Shown here piece by piece: positions 29,201 to 37,464 of a stretch of 52,439 nt of DNA. Numbering within the stretch: the first letter of the stretch is position 1; each line of letters opens with the position of its first letter. Position numbers and translations under genes: made by a program. The notes beneath the pieces are model-generated. The model worked only from the letters and a program-made list of their open reading frames with translations. It searched no databases and was not told the DNA's origin. Origin of the DNA: Lottiidibacillus patelloidae (GTDB lineage: Bacteria > Bacillota > Bacilli > Bacillales > SA5d-4); contig NZ_NPIA01000011.1 in NCBI RefSeq assembly GCF_002262935.1, positions 1-52,439 of the forward strand. The letters are read 5' to 3'.

Positions 29201-29824
29201 GTCAAAATAGCGAAGTGAATCTATGTCAGTATCAAATAATTCAATTCGAACTGGATTTTCTTCAGTTAGTGGATAAATATCAATAATTCCACCTCTTATA
29301 CTGAATTGTCCAGGGGTTGTTACCATTGAAGTTCTTTCAAATCCCATCCCTAACATCATTCCCAAAAAATGATCCAGGTCAATTTCTTCTCCTAATAGTA
29401 AAGAAATTTGACTACTCTTCCACATTGCTTTTGGCGGTAAAATTCTTCTAAAACCAGCAACTGGTACAATCACAATACCACGGTTTTCTCTACTCCAGTG
29501 ATTTAATACTTCAAGGCGTTGTCCTTTTAGTTCTGGGCTCGCTATTGCAATTTCAGAAGCTATTAGATCGTTAACGGGATATAAAAAAATCTCATTCTCA
29601 GACACAAGTTCACTTAAGTCGTCATAGAGCTTTTGTGCTTGAAATAAGTTATGAGTAACAATTATCTGGGACTTTTTCGTTCTTTTATAAAGTGAAGCCA
29701 TGTAAAAAGATCGAGCTGATCCTCCTGTACCCGAAACTAATTGCTCAGATAATCCTGCTTCTACCCCGCTTATGACACTATTTATTTCTTCAGATTTTGC
29801 AATTAAGTCTATTAGTCTTTCCAA
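26285..29824 (-). CDS. mfd: Transcription-repair coupling factor Mfd
   Basis: Large SF2 translocase that removes stalled RNA polymerase at lesions and recruits UvrABC. Domains in order: UvrB-like N-terminal module with the GGIIDIYP region, RNA-polymerase-interacting domain ([20 protein letters not shown]), RecG-like motor with Walker A [10 protein letters not shown] and motif II [9 protein letters not shown], then [34 protein letters not shown] and QLRGRVGRS, and the C-terminal TRCF domain. Length 1179 (B. subtilis 1177). TTG start at 29824 after AAGGAGG. It follows the fin hairpin with almost no room for a promoter, so its message may start inside fin or pth. Confidence 0.97.
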   Translation of the reverse strand: [1179 protein letters not shown]

Positions 29825-29857
29825 AGGAATCCCCCCTCCTTTTTACAACGGAAAAAT

Positions 29858-29877
29858 GCTTTGGTCCTCACCAAAGC
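29858..29877 (-). terminator. Hairpin between fin and mfd
   Basis: Stem GCTTTGGT/ACCAAAGC with a 4-nt loop, then a T run on the minus strand. It overlaps the last base of the fin stop codon and ends about 14 bp before the mfd Shine-Dalgarno. Confidence 0.75.
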
Positions 29878-30107
29878 TACTGTATGAATGTTTCTAATTC
29901 ATGAAATTGTGGATTTCGTTGCAATGCTTCCTGACAATCTTCACAAATTGTTTTCACCGTCATATCACCATTTGTTTTATAATCAATCATTTCTAATCGT
30001 TCACTATCATTTAAATGATCGAATCCTAATTGTTGTGCAGAAACAGATTGTTGATCTAATTTACCAACTTGATGGTTACAATGCCTACATACATAATTTA
30101 TTGCCAT
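29877..30107 (-). CDS. fin: Anti-sigma-F factor Fin (YabK)
   Basis: Small forespore protein that inhibits sigma-F and helps the switch to sigma-G in B. subtilis. The 76-residue chain has two CxxC pairs (Cys7/Cys10 in CRHC and Cys55/Cys58 in CEDC) likely to bind zinc. Between them lie the typical [19 protein letters not shown] and SERLEMIDY. Length equals B. subtilis Fin. ATG after AAGGAGG. The near-perfect forespore promoter directly upstream (30146-30176) fits the role. The csfB gene in this window encodes a second small CxxC anti-sigma factor. Confidence 0.94.
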   Translation of the reverse strand: MAINYVCRHCNHQVGKLDQQSVSAQQLGFDHLNDSERLEMIDYKTNGDMTVKTICEDCQEALQRNPQFHELETFIQ

Positions 30108-30145
30108 CTATATAAAATCCTCCTTAATTGCTCACACTTTTTTTC

Positions 30146-30176
30146 TAGTATGAACAATCGGAGTTAAAAATATGCA
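30146..30176 (-). promoter_or_regulatory. Forespore promoter of fin (sigma-G/sigma-F type)
   Basis: Minus strand: -35 TGCATA (30171-30176), 18-bp spacer, -10 CATACTA (30146-30152). Both hexamers fully match the sigma-G consensus TGnATA/CATnnTA. It begins immediately after the pth stop codon. Confidence 0.8.
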
Positions 30177-30734
30177 TTAGTTAAATTCGTTCATTACATT
30201 TAAGAACGGTGTATCTAACCACTTCTCACACGCATCAGCTGCTTTTTCTACCGCTTCATTAATTAGTTGTTGCTCCTCTTTATTAAATGTTCCTAAAACA
30301 TAATTTGGAACACTCATCCCACTTGGTGGGCGATCAATTCCGATACGAACACGTTTAAATTTTTCTGTGCCTAAATGTTGAATTAATGATTTAATTCCGT
30401 TATGACCGCCAGCACTTCCTTTTTGTCTGAGGCGAATCTTACCATGAACTAAATCTAAATCATCATAAATGACAACTAAATCTTCTATATCAATATTGTA
30501 GTAGTCCATAATTGGCCGAACCGCTTCACCTGAAAGGTTCATATACGTTAAAGGTTTTATGAGAATGACTTTTTCCCCATTCATTACTGTTTGTCCATAT
30601 AATCCTTTACTTTTTTCTTTGTTCAATGGTACATTCCATCGATTTACTAATAGATCAACAACATCAAATCCTACATTATGTCGCGTATTATCATACTTTC
30701 TACCTGGATTTCCTAAACCGACGATACACTTCAT
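30177..30734 (-). CDS. pth: Peptidyl-tRNA hydrolase
   Basis: Releases peptides from prematurely dropped peptidyl-tRNA (spoVC in B. subtilis). The N-terminus [26 protein letters not shown] carries the substrate asparagine (Asn9) and catalytic His19. [47 protein letters not shown] and [21 protein letters not shown] follow. Length 185 versus 188. ATG near 30734. A strong ctc terminator lies upstream, so pth may depend on readthrough or a weak promoter in the remaining 45 bp. Confidence 0.96.
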   Translation of the reverse strand: MKCIVGLGNPGRKYDNTRHNVGFDVVDLLVNRWNVPLNKEKSKGLYGQTVMNGEKVILIKPLTYMNLSGEAVRPIMDYYNIDIEDLVVIYDDLDLVHGKIRLRQKGSAGGHNGIKSLIQHLGTEKFKRVRIGIDRPPSGMSVPNYVLGTFNKEEQQLINEAVEKAADACEKWLDTPFLNVMNEFN

Positions 30735-30783
30735 TGAGTTACCCTCTTTCTCCCTTTACTTTATGTATTATTTAGCGAAAAAA

Positions 30784-30805
30784 GACGTAACCAAATGGTT
30801 ACGTC
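30784..30805 (-). terminator. ctc intrinsic terminator
   Basis: Perfect hairpin GACGTAACCA/TGGTTACGTC with a 2-nt loop as drawn, then six T on the minus strand. Ends the spoVG-glmU-prs-ctc unit. Confidence 0.92.
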
Positions 30806-30809
30806 ATAT

Positions 30810-31442
30810 TTATTCTTCTCTTTCTTCACTCGCGCCATTTATAATATCTGGCTCACCAGCTACATCACTCTCTGCATCTGGTTTGTCCTCATATGTTTTT
30901 GGAGGTAGCACTGATACGACAACTTCTTCAGCATCATGTTGAATATCGTATGGACAATTTTCACTAATATCCTTTACTTGTAATGACTCATTAACCTCAA
31001 GGTTACTAACATCTACATGAATTACATCAGGTACTTCATTAGGAAGAGCTCTTACTTTCAATTGTCTTACACCATGTTGAACAAGACAATCTTTCGGAGC
31101 ATTTGGACTCCCCTCAAAATGTACCGGAACTTCTGCAGTCACTTCTTTGTTCATATCAACTTCAAAGAAATCAACATGAACATAATCATTTTTCAATGGG
31201 TCCCTTTGTGCTTCATGTATCATAACAGAATGGTTCCCATCGCCATTAACTAATGTAAACACACCATGCTGTCCAACTTGTTGATAGAGTTTTTTAAATT
31301 CCGAACTATCAACGTAAAGCAATTCATTTTCTGGCATATTAGTTCCGTAAAGAACAGCCGGGATATTACCTTCATCTCTAATACTTTTTAAAACAGACCC
31401 TGTTGTGTCGTGTCTTGTGTTTGCTTGTAATTCCATTTCCAT
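30810..31442 (-). CDS. ctc: 50S ribosomal protein L25/general stress protein Ctc
   Basis: 5S-rRNA-binding ribosomal protein of the TL5/Ctc type. The N-terminal L25 barrel (about 1-90: MEMELQANTRHDTTGSVLKSIRDEG, IPAVLYGTN) is followed by the TL5 C-terminal domain (about 95-185: VTAEVPVHFEGSPNAPKD, LKVRALPNEVPDVIHVDVS) and an acidic tail. I chose the ATG at 31442 (210 residues), 8 nt after GAAAGG; the upstream GTG overlaps the Shine-Dalgarno. ctc is sigma-B-dependent in B. subtilis. The 77-bp gap to prs holds no clear sigma-B pair that I could identify. Confidence 0.94.
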   Translation of the reverse strand: MEMELQANTRHDTTGSVLKSIRDEGNIPAVLYGTNMPENELLYVDSSEFKKLYQQVGQHGVFTLVNGDGNHSVMIHEAQRDPLKNDYVHVDFFEVDMNKEVTAEVPVHFEGSPNAPKDCLVQHGVRQLKVRALPNEVPDVIHVDVSNLEVNESLQVKDISENCPYDIQHDAEEVVVSVLPPKTYEDKPDAESDVAGEPDIINGASEEREE

Positions 31443-31519
31443 ATTTATCACCTTTCCATCAAAAAAGATTTCACATTATATGTTTTCCCATGATGGAGAG
31501 GAATCAAACATTAAATTCC

Positions 31520-32467
31520 TTAATCGAACAATTTACTTACAGAAAGTTTCTCATGCACACGGATAATTGCTTCACCAATAAGTGGTGCTACTGAAAGTTG
31601 AGTAATTTTTCCGATCATCTTTTCTTCTGCTAATGGAATTGTATTCGTAACTACAAGTTCCTTTATTTTTGAATTTTCGATTCTTTCAATTGCTGGTCCT
31701 GAAAGAACTGGATGTGTACAACATGCATAAACTTCTTTTGCACCACTTTCAATTAATGCACTAGCTGCTAAAGTAATCGTTCCAGCAGTATCAATAATAT
31801 CGTCAATTAGTATACATGTTTTCCCTTCAACATGACCAACAATGTTCATTACTTCTGCTACGTTTGGCTTCGGTCTGCGTTTATCAATAATTGCAATTGG
31901 TACGTTTAAACGGTCTGCCATTTTACGCGCGCGAGTAACACCACCATGGTCTGGTGAAACAATAACTAAATCCTCAAAGTTTTTCTTGCTAAAATAATCA
32001 GATAAAATAGGTACACCTAGCAACTGATCAACTGGAATGTCGAAAAATCCTTGAATTTGGGAAGCGTGTAAATCCAAACTAATTACACGTGTTGCACCAG
32101 CTGTTTCTAAGATATTTGCTACTAGTTTAGCTGTGATTGGTTCACGAGCACGGGCCTTACGATCTTGACGAGCATATCCATAATAAGGCATAACGATATT
32201 AACCGTTTTAGCAGAAGCACGTTTTAGTGCATCAATCATAATTAACAGTTCCATTAAATGTTCATTTACAGGGTCACTTGTTGATTGAATGACGTAAACA
32301 TCACAGCCACGAATGCTTTCTTCTATATTAATTTGTACTTCGCCGTCACTAAAACGCGTAACTGTACTTTTCCCCATAGGGACGCCAATCTTTTCAACAA
32401 TCTCTTGCGCTAAATCACGATTTGAATTTAAAGTAAAAACTTTCAAGTTTGAATCAGAATATGGCAT
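31520..32467 (-). CDS. prs: Ribose-phosphate pyrophosphokinase
   Basis: Makes PRPP from ribose 5-phosphate and ATP for purine, pyrimidine, His, Trp and NAD synthesis. Class I motifs: [52 protein letters not shown] and the PRPP loop [14 protein letters not shown]. Length 315 (B. subtilis 317). Located 28 bp after glmU, so cotranscribed. Two PRPP-linked proteins, HprT (enzyme) and PurR (sensor), are encoded nearby. Confidence 0.97.
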   Translation of the reverse strand: MPYSDSNLKVFTLNSNRDLAQEIVEKIGVPMGKSTVTRFSDGEVQINIEESIRGCDVYVIQSTSDPVNEHLMELLIMIDALKRASAKTVNIVMPYYGYARQDRKARAREPITAKLVANILETAGATRVISLDLHASQIQGFFDIPVDQLLGVPILSDYFSKKNFEDLVIVSPDHGGVTRARKMADRLNVPIAIIDKRRPKPNVAEVMNIVGHVEGKTCILIDDIIDTAGTITLAASALIESGAKEVYACCTHPVLSGPAIERIENSKIKELVVTNTIPLAEEKMIGKITQLSVAPLIGEAIIRVHEKLSVSKLFD

Positions 32468-32495
32468 GAAATGAAACCCTCCGAATTATCTCTTA

Positions 32496-33857
32496 TTAGT
32501 CTTTTTTAACGTAATTTTCTTTGTTTGTTTGTCTACTACGAGCGATTGATAATGCACTTGCAGGGACATCATCTGTTATTGTTGACCCTGCTGCAACATA
32601 TGCTTCTTTTCCGACAGTCACTGGTGCAATTAAATTTGAATTACAGCCAATAAATGCCCCATCTTCAACCTTTGTTAAAAACTTGTTTTTACCATCGTAA
32701 TTAACTGTAATTGAGCCACAACCAATGTTTACATTAGCACCAATTTCTGCGTCTCCTAAATAACTTAAGTGCGATGCTTTACTTCCTTTCCCAAAGGTAG
32801 ATTTTTTAACCTCGACAAAGTTTCCAATCTTCACTTCATCAGAGATAGTTGAAAGTGGGCGAATATGCGAAAAAGGTCCGATAGTTACATCATTACCAAT
32901 TTCACTTTGTGTAATTACTGACTGTTTAATTTCGTTACCATTTCCAATTGAACAATCTACAATTTCAGTGTTTGGTCCAATGATACAATCATTACCTATT
33001 GTTGTATTTCCACGAATAACTGTTCCCGGATAAATAATTGTATCTTGCCCAATAATTATATCATCCGAAATATATGTATTTTCTGGGTCAATTAAAGAGA
33101 CACCATTTCTCATATGTTGTTCATTAATGCGCTTTTTCATAAGAACTTCAGCCTTCGCTAGTGCAACACGGTCGTTTACACCTAACGTTTCGTCAAAGTC
33201 ACTTGTTTGGTAAGCAGATACAATTTCACTAGATGCTTTTAAAATTTCTATCACATCAGGCAAGTAGTATTCACCTTGTGCGTTATTATTATCTACTTTT
33301 TTAATCGTAGCAAATAATGCTTTATTATCAAAACAGTATGTCCCTGTGTTAATCTCAGTAATCTTTTGCTCTTCTTCACTAGCGTCTTTTTGTTCCACAA
33401 TTTTAGCTACATTACCAGATGCGTCGCGAACAATTCTTCCATATCCGAGTGGATTTGCTGCTTCTGCTGTTAGAATTGTTACTTTTGCTTGGTTAGTTTC
33501 ATGATGATTTATTAACTGCTCCATTGTTTCTGCAGTGATTAAAGGTGTATCACCACAAACTACAATAGTTGTTCCTTCTTTATCTTCTAAAAATGGAGCT
33601 GATTGCTGAACTGCATGTGCTGTACCTAATTGCTCATGCTGCATTGCAAATTTCACTTGTCCATGTAATTGTTTTTCTACTTCTTCTGCACCGTAACCAA
33701 CAATCGTTACAATCTCTTGACAAGAAAGTTTATTCACTTGATCTACGACGTGTTGGACCATTGGTTTACCGCAAACTGGGTGTAGAATTTTATGTAAATT
33801 TGATTTCATTCTCGTACCTTTACCTGCTGCTAATATTACTGCAAATCTATTTGACAT
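32496..33857 (-). CDS. glmU: Bifunctional UDP-GlcNAc pyrophosphorylase/GlcN-1-P acetyltransferase
   Basis: Two-step synthesis of UDP-GlcNAc for peptidoglycan (gcaD in B. subtilis). The N-terminal uridyltransferase starts [23 protein letters not shown] and includes VVCGDTPLI. The C-terminal left-handed beta-helix has hexapeptide repeats ([23 protein letters not shown] in part) and the acetyltransferase active site around VEVKKSTFG and [12 protein letters not shown] chose the ATG at 33857 (453 residues), preceded by GGAGGTG; the extra five codons of the open frame are that Shine-Dalgarno. Length 456 in B. subtilis. Confidence 0.97.
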   Translation of the reverse strand: MSNRFAVILAAGKGTRMKSNLHKILHPVCGKPMVQHVVDQVNKLSCQEIVTIVGYGAEEVEKQLHGQVKFAMQHEQLGTAHAVQQSAPFLEDKEGTTIVVCGDTPLITAETMEQLINHHETNQAKVTILTAEAANPLGYGRIVRDASGNVAKIVEQKDASEEEQKITEINTGTYCFDNKALFATIKKVDNNNAQGEYYLPDVIEILKASSEIVSAYQTSDFDETLGVNDRVALAKAEVLMKKRINEQHMRNGVSLIDPENTYISDDIIIGQDTIIYPGTVIRGNTTIGNDCIIGPNTEIVDCSIGNGNEIKQSVITQSEIGNDVTIGPFSHIRPLSTISDEVKIGNFVEVKKSTFGKGSKASHLSYLGDAEIGANVNIGCGSITVNYDGKNKFLTKVEDGAFIGCNSNLIAPVTVGKEAYVAAGSTITDDVPASALSIARSRQTNKENYVKKD

Positions 33858-33987
33858 TAATTGCACCTCCATTAACCTACTTATCCATTAACGAATATAT
33901 CTTAAATCTATAATTAATTCAAGAAACATGGCGTTCATGAGCTGTATTAATAATAAAACTATTTAAAAAGCTAAAATGAATAAAAAA

Positions 33988-34016
33988 AAGAACCTAAACC
34001 ACTAGGGTAGGTTCTT
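33988..34016 (-). terminator. spoVG intrinsic terminator
   Basis: Stem AAGAACCTA/TAGGTTCTT with an 11-nt loop, then eight T on the minus strand. It lies between spoVG and glmU and may be partial, to allow readthrough. Confidence 0.85.
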
Positions 34017-34027
34017 GCTTGGCATTA

Positions 34028-34315
34028 TTATGCCCCTGCTTCTTCAAATTCAACTTCCATTTCCCCAACACGGTGATACTCAGCTAAAACTGTATCTTGA
34101 ATTTTAGCACGGGTACCCGAATTAATTGGGTGAGCGATATCACGGAATTCTCCGTCTGGAGTACGCTTACTTGGCATTGCAACAAACAAGCCGTTATTAC
34201 CATCAATTACACGAATATCATGTACAACAAACTCATGATCTAGTGTAATGGAAGCGATAGCTCTCATGCGTCCTTCCGTATTTACACGGCGTAATCTTAC
34301 GTCAGTTACTTCCAC
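34028..34315 (-). CDS. spoVG: SpoVG, RNA-binding regulator
   Basis: Small protein (95 residues) first found as a septation and stage V sporulation factor and later as an RNA/DNA-binding regulator. The sequence is nearly that of B. subtilis Spo[54 protein letters not shown] and an acidic C-terminus. The start is GTG at 34315, 9 nt after AAAGGTGG. A sigma-H-type promoter with AT-rich upstream box precedes it. Confidence 0.97.
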   Translation of the reverse strand: MEVTDVRLRRVNTEGRMRAIASITLDHEFVVHDIRVIDGNNGLFVAMPSKRTPDGEFRDIAHPINSGTRAKIQDTVLAEYHRVGEMEVEFEEAGA

Positions 34316-34362
34316 TTGTAGTCACCACCTTTAAGGAATATCAGAAACTTTATTTTATGAAT

Positions 34363-34387
34363 ATTCTCTATCGGTAGCTCAAATCCT
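34363..34387 (-). promoter_or_regulatory. spoVG promoter (sigma-H type)
   Basis: Minus strand: -35 AGGATTT (34381-34387), 11-bp spacer, -10 AGAGAAT (34363-34369, full match to RnnGAAT). spoVG is the classic sigma-H-dependent, AbrB-repressed gene of B. subtilis. Confidence 0.75.
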
Positions 34388-34390
34388 TCT

Positions 34391-34440
34391 TTTTTTGTAA
34401 AATTTTTAATAAATTTTCTAAATTTTATAATATTTTTTAT
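34391..34440 (-). promoter_or_regulatory. AT-rich box upstream of spoVG (likely AbrB target)
   Basis: About 50 bp of almost pure A/T directly upstream of the -35, running to the end of ridA. In B. subtilis the equivalent AT-box is both an activating element and the AbrB binding region. AbrB itself is encoded in this window (44313-44597). Confidence 0.55.
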
Positions 34441-34820
34441 TTTTTCTCTTTTACTAGTGCAATAACTTCCATTTCAATTAAGGCATCTTTAGGAAGTCTA
34501 GCTACTTCTACACACGAACGAGCTGGTTTATGAGTTTCGAAGTATTGCTCATATATTCCATTAATAATCGGAAAGTCATTCATATTTTTAATAAAAAGGG
34601 TTGTTTTAACTACTGTTTGTAATGAAGCGTTTGCCGCTTCTAATACTGCTTTCATATTTTCAAATACTTGATGTGTTTGTTCTTCAATACCGCCTGTTAT
34701 CATTTCACCTTCGGGAGTTAAAGGAATCTGACCTGAGCTATAAAACATATTATTAATAACTATACCTTGAGAATAAGGGCCGATTGCTTTTGGAGCCTTA
34801 TTAGTTTGTATCGCCTTCAT
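34437..34820 (-). CDS. ridA: Enamine/imine deaminase RidA (YabJ)
   Basis: YjgF/YER057c/UK114-family trimer that hydrolyses reactive 2-aminoacrylate-type imines; in B. subtilis YabJ is linked to PurR-dependent control of purine genes. Family marks: [58 protein letters not shown] and the active-site arginine region [23 protein letters not shown]. Length 127 (B. subtilis 125). Overlaps the end of purR by 20 bp. Confidence 0.95.
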   Translation of the reverse strand: MKAIQTNKAPKAIGPYSQGIVINNMFYSSGQIPLTPEGEMITGGIEEQTHQVFENMKAVLEAANASLQTVVKTTLFIKNMNDFPIINGIYEQYFETHKPARSCVEVARLPKDALIEMEVIALVKEKK

Positions 34821-35661
34821 GTTTCACACTCTCCCCACTAGTTAAGAACTCTTTGTAATTTCCATCGGTGACAGAAATTTGTTTGGAAGTTTCATCTACT
34901 TCGTCGACTTTAACTAACGAAACATAATCATTTATTAGTTTTGCTTCTTTGTCTTGTGCTTCAATGAGCACGCCAATACCTGCAACTTTCGCCTGAAACT
35001 CATTTAATAATGAAACCATGCCTGAAATAGTTCCACCAGCTTTCATAAAATCATCAACAATTAAAACATTTGAGCCAGTTTTTAAACTACGGCGCGACAA
35101 TACCATAGTTTGAATTCTTTTTTGTGACCCTGAAACATAATTAATACTAACCGTCGAACCTTCTGTTACTCTTGTATCTCGGCGGACAATAACAACAGGA
35201 ACATTTAAAAATGAAGCAATTGAATAAGCGAAAGGTATTCCTTTTGTAGCTACCGTCATTACAACATCTATTTTTCGATCTGCGAAGATTGAAGCATATA
35301 AACGTCCTATTTTTTTCATCAGGCGAGAGTCACCTAAAATATCGGTCATAAATAAATAACCACCTGGAAGAAGGCGTTCTGAATTAGCTACGGTTTCTTT
35401 CAAGTCAGAAATAACTGTACTAGCTTCTTGTTGATTAACAAGAGGTATGTATAATACTCCTCCAGCAGCCCCAGCAACTGTTTTTAAGGTACCAATACCT
35501 TCATGCTCAAAACTACTTTTTATTATCCCTAAATCTTCACTAATAGAAGATTTTGCAGATTGATATCTTTCCGAAAAATAAGATAAAGATATTAGTTCAT
35601 GTGGTTGATCCAATAACACCCTCGTCATATCGACGAGACGAGCACTTCGTCTTAATTTCAT
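34801..35661 (-). CDS. purR: Purine operon repressor PurR
   Basis: PRPP-responsive repressor of purine synthesis genes. An N-terminal winged-helix part (about 1-70: [37 protein letters not shown]) is fused to a type I phosphoribosyltransferase-like domain with the PRPP loop [17 protein letters not shown] chose the ATG at 35661 (286 residues), 7 nt after GGAG; it begins MKLRRSAR, like B. subtilis MKFRRSGR. It follows ispE by 26 bp and runs into ridA. A PurBox could not be recognised by eye in the short gap. Confidence 0.95.
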   Translation of the reverse strand: MKLRRSARLVDMTRVLLDQPHELISLSYFSERYQSAKSSISEDLGIIKSSFEHEGIGTLKTVAGAAGGVLYIPLVNQQEASTVISDLKETVANSERLLPGGYLFMTDILGDSRLMKKIGRLYASIFADRKIDVVMTVATKGIPFAYSIASFLNVPVVIVRRDTRVTEGSTVSINYVSGSQKRIQTMVLSRRSLKTGSNVLIVDDFMKAGGTISGMVSLLNEFQAKVAGIGVLIEAQDKEAKLINDYVSLVKVDEVDETSKQISVTDGNYKEFLTSGESVKHEGDTN

Positions 35662-35687
35662 GTGTTTCACTCCAAAAAGTTCCTTAT

Positions 35688-36554
35688 TTATTTAAATGGT
35701 GATTCGCCTAAGATCCGAACAGCATAAACTTGATTGCAAAAACCTCTTAAACCATTATAAATTCTTTGCATTCTAGATTCGTGCTCTGTAATAGCAAAGA
35801 CAGTTGGACCACTTCCACTCATAAGCACTCCATCTGCACCAAAACGTTGTAATTGTGTTTTTAATTGTTTGACTTCAGGATATTTTTCTAACGTGACAGT
35901 TTCAAGAACATTCCCTAATGATTGGCATATTGTAGAATAATCTTGCTCTTCAATCGCTTTTATCATCTGGTCAACATTTGGATGTGTTACATTTTCTAAG
36001 TTTAACTTACTGTATACGTCAGCTGTGGAAACGCCAATAAAGGGCTTAGCTAAAATAACCCAACAAGGAGGTGGCGCGGGTAGATGTTCGATAATTTCAC
36101 CTCTACCAGTAGCAAGTGCAGTTCCTCCATACACACAGAATGAAACATCTGAGCCAATTTCAGCACCAAGAACTGCTAGTTCATCTAAAGACAAACCGAG
36201 CTTCCACATTTTATTTAAACCTCGCAATGTTGCTGCTGCATCACTACTACCCCCAGCTAGTCCAGCCGCTACAGGGATTTGTTTATCAATGGAAATAGTT
36301 ACTCCCTCATTGACTTGAAAGCGTTCCTTCAAAAGTGCTGCTGCTTTATATGCTAAATTGCGTTCATCATTTGGAACGTATCTACTATGTGAAGAAATAG
36401 TTATTTTATTTTCTTTTAACGGTGTAAGCTCTATCCTATCTGCTAAATCAATCATTGTCATAATCATCTTTACTTCATGAAAGCCATCTTGACGTTTATG
36501 TAGTACGTCTAATGCTAAATTGATTTTGGCAGGAGCTTTTTCTAATATTCTCAT
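35688..36554 (-). CDS. ispE: 4-diphosphocytidyl-2-C-methyl-D-erythritol kinase
   Basis: GHMP kinase of the MEP isoprenoid pathway. N-terminal [27 protein letters not shown] loop [21 protein letters not shown] and C-terminal [15 protein letters not shown] identify it. Length 288 (B. subtilis 289). ATG after AGGTGAGCAA. First gene of the ispE-purR-ridA unit. Confidence 0.96.
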   Translation of the reverse strand: MRILEKAPAKINLALDVLHKRQDGFHEVKMIMTMIDLADRIELTPLKENKITISSHSRYVPNDERNLAYKAAALLKERFQVNEGVTISIDKQIPVAAGLAGGSSDAAATLRGLNKMWKLGLSLDELAVLGAEIGSDVSFCVYGGTALATGRGEIIEHLPAPPPCWVILAKPFIGVSTADVYSKLNLENVTHPNVDQMIKAIEEQDYSTICQSLGNVLETVTLEKYPEVKQLKTQLQRFGADGVLMSGSGPTVFAITEHESRMQRIYNGLRGFCNQVYAVRILGESPFK

Positions 36555-36591
36555 TTGCTCACCTACTTATAAGCTGTGCATTACTTGGATT

Positions 36592-36620
36592 ATTGTACCA
36601 TAAATTAAGTTATTTGAAGT
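36592..36620 (-). promoter_or_regulatory. Possible ispE promoter (extended -10)
   Basis: Minus strand: -10 TACAAT (36592-36597) preceded by TGG (extended -10). The -35 position 17 bp away is poor (ACTTCA). It is about 40 bp upstream of the ispE ATG. Confidence 0.35.
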
Positions 36621-36632
36621 AATGAAACTTAA

Positions 36633-36658
36633 AATACCGAAGCGATAGCTTCGGCATT
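36633..36658 (-). terminator. sspF intrinsic terminator
   Basis: Eleven-base-pair stem AATGCCGAAGC/GCTTCGGTATT (one G-U pair) with a 4-nt loop, then a T-rich stretch on the minus strand. Confidence 0.85.
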
Positions 36659-36674
36659 TATGCAACAATGGAAA

Positions 36675-36854
36675 CTAGTGTTGTTTATTAACAAGCTGCT
36701 GCTCAGCGATTTCAATGGCTCTTTTAACCATATTACCAGCGTCACGGGCACGAATTCCGCCCCAACCTTCTTTTTGAACAACATCATAGAACCCTAGTTC
36801 TTTAGCTAATTCTTCTTTCATATGCTCTGACATTATTCCTCGCCGTCTGCTCAA
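36675..36854 (-). CDS. sspF: Small acid-soluble spore protein SspF
   Basis: Short gene of 59 codons plus stop. The translation begins [20 protein letters not shown] and continues through [20 protein letters not shown] and [14 protein letters not shown]. This is the alpha/beta-type SASP signature (WG-I[13 protein letters not shown]), and residue for residue it is close to B. subtilis SspF (61 residues). Such proteins coat and protect forespore DNA. Start is TTG at 36854, 10 nt after AAAGGAG. Monocistronic between veg and ispE, as in B. subtilis, with a good terminator. Confidence 0.93.
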   Translation of the reverse strand: MSRRRGIMSEHMKEELAKELGFYDVVQKEGWGGIRARDAGNMVKRAIEIAEQQLVNKQH

Positions 36855-36884
36855 AATAACAACGCTCCTTTCTTGTTGCCTTAT

Positions 36885-36915
36885 TAGTTTGAGTAAACGG
36901 AAGAATAGTTATTAC
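36885..36915 (-). promoter_or_regulatory. Weak sigma-G-like promoter of sspF
   Basis: Minus strand: -10-like CAAACTA (36885-36891, one mismatch to CATnnTA) and, 18 bp upstream, GTAATA (36910-36915), which matches TGnATA only in its last three bases. sspF should be sigma-G-dependent, but the -35 match is poor. Confidence 0.35.
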
Positions 36916-36984
36916 GAATAATTGTTGTCATATTTCCCATAAAAAGAAAACGAGACAGTTATTGGTTTTTAGATAAAGAAAAAA

Positions 36985-37007
36985 GCAGTTAGACTATTGC
37001 CTACTGC
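36985..37007 (-). terminator. veg terminator overlapping the stop codon
   Basis: Imperfect hairpin GCAGT-AG/CT-ACTGC with one bulged base, followed by TTTTTTCTTT on the minus strand. The ascending arm includes the veg stop codon. Confidence 0.7.
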
Positions 37008-37270
37008 CCACCTGCTGCTATATCTGTAGATGCTCCTTCAAAGAATGTTATTTCAACTGTTTCCGTTAGTACGTCTGCGTAACTATAAGAAACACGTTCA
37101 AACGCATTTTCATCTTGATCTAATTTAACAATAAAGACTGATGGATACGTTTCTTCGAGCACTCCGGAACGTTGAATTGTCTTACGTCTACCACCATTTG
37201 CTTTAAGTGTTAAGCGCTTACCAACATTCTCATCAAGTGAACGTTTAATGTCCATTAAGGTTTTTCCCAT
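37001..37270 (-). CDS. veg: Veg protein (biofilm/germination-related)
   Basis: Small, highly expressed protein of 89 residues (B. subtilis 86). The sequence is typical: [33 protein letters not shown], then [37 protein letters not shown]. Veg influences biofilm matrix genes in B. subtilis, by a reported effect on SinR, and spore outgrowth; the mechanism is unclear. ATG after GAGGTG. Two tandem consensus-like promoters precede it, in keeping with the very strong veg promoter of B. subtilis. Confidence 0.95.
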   Translation of the reverse strand: MGKTLMDIKRSLDENVGKRLTLKANGGRRKTIQRSGVLEETYPSVFIVKLDQDENAFERVSYSYADVLTETVEITFFEGASTDIAAGGQ

Positions 37271-37292
37271 CTACTACACCTCACTTATGTAA

Positions 37293-37322
37293 ATTATAAC
37301 ATTTTTGGGGCGGTTTCGTCAA
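37293..37322 (-). promoter_or_regulatory. veg promoter P2 (proximal)
   Basis: Minus strand: -35 TTGACG (37317-37322), 18-bp spacer, -10 TATAAT (37293-37298) with extended -10 TGT. Confidence 0.85.
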
Positions 37323-37333
37323 ATAAACATTAA

Positions 37334-37363
37334 ATTATAGCAATGAAACAAATTATTTGTCAA
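37334..37363 (-). promoter_or_regulatory. veg promoter P1 (distal)
   Basis: Minus strand: consensus -35 TTGACA (37358-37363), 18-bp spacer, consensus -10 TATAAT (37334-37339) with extended -10 TGC. It lies 41 bp upstream of P2. Confidence 0.88.
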
Positions 37364-37429
37364 TCGCTTTTTCAAAAATGTCATATACATATTTTGCTAA
37401 AAAAGTGAGAAATTATGTACATAAAAAAA

Positions 37430-37456
37430 CCTTTCATACATTCTACGTATAAAAGG
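37430..37456 (-). terminator. yabG intrinsic terminator
   Basis: Ten-base-pair stem CCTTTTATAC/GTATGAAAGG (one G-U pair) with a 7-nt loop, then seven T on the minus strand, 8 bp after the yabG stop. Confidence 0.88.
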
Positions 37457-37464
37457 CCACCTAA

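Noticed and set aside
34316-34440. AT-rich tract upstream of spoVG as a replication or centromere-like site
   Set aside because: The known spoVG AT-box with AbrB binding explains it, and no DnaA-box or parS-like repeats are present.
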